The notes under the pieces were generated by a model. It saw nothing but the letters and a program-made list of their open reading frames with translations, ran no database searches and was not told the origin of the DNA. From positions 1 to 64,000 of the forward strand of contig CAYUSB010000024.1 of assembly GCA_964447205.1 (NCBI GenBank): a stretch of 64,000 nt of DNA, read 5' to 3'. Of this stretch, positions 62,274 to 64,000 are shown piece by piece (within the stretch, counting starts at the first letter, position 1; each line of letters starts with the position of its first letter). The position numbers were made by a program, and so were the translations under genes. Source of the DNA: JAEUKH01 sp964447205 (lineage in GTDB: Bacteria > Myxococcota_A > Polyangia > Polyangiales > Ga0077539).

Positions 62274-63548
62274 ATGACCCCGACCCGCTCCCATCCGCTC
62301 ACGGCCCGTCAAGGCTGGCTCCTGACCCTCGCAGCCACCTTCACGATGACCATCAGCTACATCGACCGGCAAAACGTGGCCGTCCTGGCTCCGACCATCA
62401 CGGCCGCCCTGGGCATCTCCGAGACGGGGTACGGCCTCCTGGCCTCGGCCTTCTCCCTGGCCTACCTGATCGGGGCCCCCCTCTCGGGCCGGATGATCGA
62501 CCGCGTGGGCGCCCGTCGAGGCCTCCTCGGAGCCGTGCTCGTGTGGACGGCCATCAGCGCATTGCACAGCGTGGTCCCGGGCTTCGGGATGCTCCTGGCC
62601 CTGCGGGTGGCCCTCGGGTTCGCGGAGTCTCCGTCGTTTCCAGGGGCCTCCCAGACCGTACATCGGGCCCTGCCCCGCGAAGACCGCCCGCGTGGGATCG
62701 GGGTCCTCTTCACGGGCAGCTCCATCGGGGCGATGCTGGCCCCGCCCCTGGCGGTCACCCTGGCCGCGCACTTCGGCTGGCGGGGAGCCCTCCTGGTGTC
62801 ATCCCTGGCGGGTCTGGTGTGGGTCCCGGTGTGGCTCTGGGTGGCCTGGAGAGAGCCCTCCCGAGCCGTCCTCGACGCCCCGCCCGACGACGCCCTCCCG
62901 GTCTCCTCCAGCGCTCCCGGCGAGGCCCTGCGCGCGCCCCCTGTGTGGCGTAACCCCGCCCTGCAACGAGCCCTCGTGCTCATCGTGGCCGCCTCCCCCT
63001 TCATCGGCTTCTTCCTCACCTGGAACGCCAAGTACCTCGTGCGCACCCACGGCATCACGCAGCTCATGGTGGGCCGCTACGCCTGGATCCCGCCCCTCTT
63101 CTTCGACCTCGGGGCCATCGCCTTCGGCGACCTCGCGGCCCGCCTCGCCCGCCGCCCGGGGCCCGAGCACGGGGTGATTCCCCCGGGGCTCCTCGCCCTC
63201 GCCGCGACCCTCGCCGTCGGGGCCACCCTCGCCGTGGCCACCCTCGCCCGCGGACCCTGGAGCGCCGAGCTCCTCGCGGGTCTGGCCATGCTCGGAGGCG
63301 GCGGGACCTACGCCATGCTCACCAGCGACATGCTCGCCCGCATCCCGGCCCGCCAGGTCTCGGCCGCGGGGGGCCTGTGCGCCTCGGCCCAGTCCCTCGC
63401 CTTCGTCATCGCCAACCCCCTCATCGGACGCGGGGTCGAGCGCTTCCACGGGTACCGCGAGATCCTCATGGCCGTGGCCCTGTGCGTCGTGCCTGGGGCC
63501 CTCACGTGGCGCCTGTGGCCGAGGGTTCCGCCTCCGCGCACGGCCTGA
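62274..63548 (+). CDS. MFS transporter (ACS family-like)
   Basis: Protein of 424 aa with 12 predicted TM segments. TM1 contains TISYIDRQNVAVLAPTITAA, loop 2-3 holds GRMIDRVGARRGLLGAVLVW, and TM5 region RVALGFAESPSFPGASQTVH matches the anion:cation symporter (ACS) subfamily, which moves organic anions such as hexuronates and tartrate with protons. Substrate not assigned. Divergent from PARP across a shared 181-nt control region. Confidence 0.9.
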   Translation: MTPTRSHPLTARQGWLLTLAATFTMTISYIDRQNVAVLAPTITAALGISETGYGLLASAFSLAYLIGAPLSGRMIDRVGARRGLLGAVLVWTAISALHSVVPGFGMLLALRVALGFAESPSFPGASQTVHRALPREDRPRGIGVLFTGSSIGAMLAPPLAVTLAAHFGWRGALLVSSLAGLVWVPVWLWVAWREPSRAVLDAPPDDALPVSSSAPGEALRAPPVWRNPALQRALVLIVAASPFIGFFLTWNAKYLVRTHGITQLMVGRYAWIPPLFFDLGAIAFGDLAARLARRPGPEHGVIPPGLLALAATLAVGATLAVATLARGPWSAELLAGLAMLGGGGTYAMLTSDMLARIPARQVSAAGGLCASAQSLAFVIANPLIGRGVERFHGYREILMAVALCVVPGALTWRLWPRVPPPRTA

Positions 63549-63569
63549 GACCGCGGGGGCTGCTATGGC

Positions 63570-63584
63570 TGGCACGCTCCTCGC
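63570..63584 (+). promoter_or_regulatory. Possible sigma-54 promoter upstream of the last lipoprotein gene
   Basis: TGGCACGCTCCTCGC has a full TGGCACG -24 element and GG-N10-GC spacing; the -12 element is TCGC as at 2576-2590. The expected start at about 63596 is 21 nt before the ATG at 63617. No regulator gene is adjacent within the window. Confidence 0.4.
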
Positions 63585-63616
63585 TGCGCGGGCGTCCATC
63601 GCCCTTGAGGTACCCC

Positions 63617-64000
63617 ATGAAAACAGCCTTCCCCCATCGCTCCGCCCTCCTGGCCCTGTTGCTGTGCTTCACGGTGGGCTGCGGGGCCACGATCACCCCC
63701 CTCGACCCCGACGCCGGCGACCCCTTCCTCGACGCCGGCGTCGCGACCGACCAGGGAAGCCCCACGGACTCTCTGCGCCCCGTCGACGTCCTGCGTCCCC
63801 AGGATGTCCCGCCCATCGAGCCCGTCGACGTGCCCATCCCGCCCTCCCACGACGCGGGTCCGGTGACCGAGTGCGACCCGGCCAACGACGGGCTTCCCTG
63901 CGGCCCGGTCGGCACCGGATGCGGCGGCGGTGGCGGCGGGTGCGCCCAGTCGTTTATGTGCAGCTGCGGCCGCAGCGGGCGGTGGACGTGCGCGGTCAGC
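63617..64000 (+). CDS. Lipoprotein with Asp/Pro linker, partial at window end
   Basis: Runs off the window after 128 codons. MKTAFPHRSALLALLLCFTV is a signal peptide ending in VGC, a lipobox-type Cys. An Asp/Pro-rich linker (about 30-80) precedes a Cys/Gly-rich start of the mature domain (TGCGGGGGGCAQSFMCSCGR). GAGG lies seven nt before the ATG. The layout is that of other surface lipoproteins in this window. The C-terminal part is not visible, so no function can be given. Confidence 0.8.
   Translation, partial: MKTAFPHRSALLALLLCFTVGCGATITPLDPDAGDPFLDAGVATDQGSPTDSLRPVDVLRPQDVPPIEPVDVPIPPSHDAGPVTECDPANDGLPCGPVGTGCGGGGGGCAQSFMCSCGRSGRWTCAVS

Overview
The window is about 70% GC and reads like a chromosome segment of a Myxococcota bacterium, probably of the Polyangiales/Sandaracinaceae type. 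That assignment is inferred from gene style, not from a marker gene. The clues are many lipoproteins with Asp/Ala/Pro-rich linkers, Cys-rich repeat and Gly-rich beta-helix surface proteins, sigma-54 enhancer-binding regulators, a Ser/Thr kinase with a PEGA-like tail, a poly(ADP-ribose) polymerase and a Fam20-like secreted kinase. No rRNA, tRNA or CRISPR array was found.

Layout. 1-3.7 kb: a transposase remnant, then a sigma-54 regulator with a TauE/SafE permease and a split YeeE/YedE sulfur transporter. These are driven by two divergent -24/-12 promoters around a shared inverted repeat. 3.8-8.8 kb: a Cys-rich lipoprotein, small exported proteins, an MBL-fold lipoprotein hydrolase and a GH31 glycosidase of the YihQ type. 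8.8-12.0 kb: an accessory patch bounded by 26-bp direct repeats, carrying an XRE/AbiEii toxin-antitoxin pair and decayed genes. 12.1-14.3 kb: a PLP aminotransferase-like enzyme and an acyltransferase with unusual composition. 15.4-19.1 kb: the conserved rpmH-rnpA-yidD-yidC-jag operon, followed by a TrpG/PabA-type amidotransferase. 19.3-32.3 kb: housekeeping and accessory genes, including radC, a metallopeptidase, a double cNMP-binding protein, the Fam20-like kinase, an MpaB-like oxygenase, yggX, mscS, manA and phoD. 32.4-37.3 kb: a compositionally distinct stretch with a membrane-embedded spermidine-synthase-like protein, a YD-repeat lipoprotein, an orphan MqsA-like antitoxin and an IS graveyard. 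37.4-64 kb: a DEAD-box helicase, a four-gene operon with two unrecognised proteins, an NtrC-type regulator, a YfhO-like membrane protein, a Ser/Thr kinase, a run of (Fe-S) protein, lipid kinase and 3-hydroxyacyl-CoA dehydrogenase, bolA, surface lipoproteins, a PARP and an MFS transporter.

Points most worth a second look: the bidirectional sigma-54 control region of the sulfur genes (2576-2760); the bacterial PARP with a palindrome over its promoter; the secreted Fam20-like kinase; two giant extragenic palindromes (5608-5751 and 60329-60491); the repeat-bounded toxin-antitoxin island; the acyltransferase lacking the catalytic His; and the unrecognised gene pair at 39780-42886.
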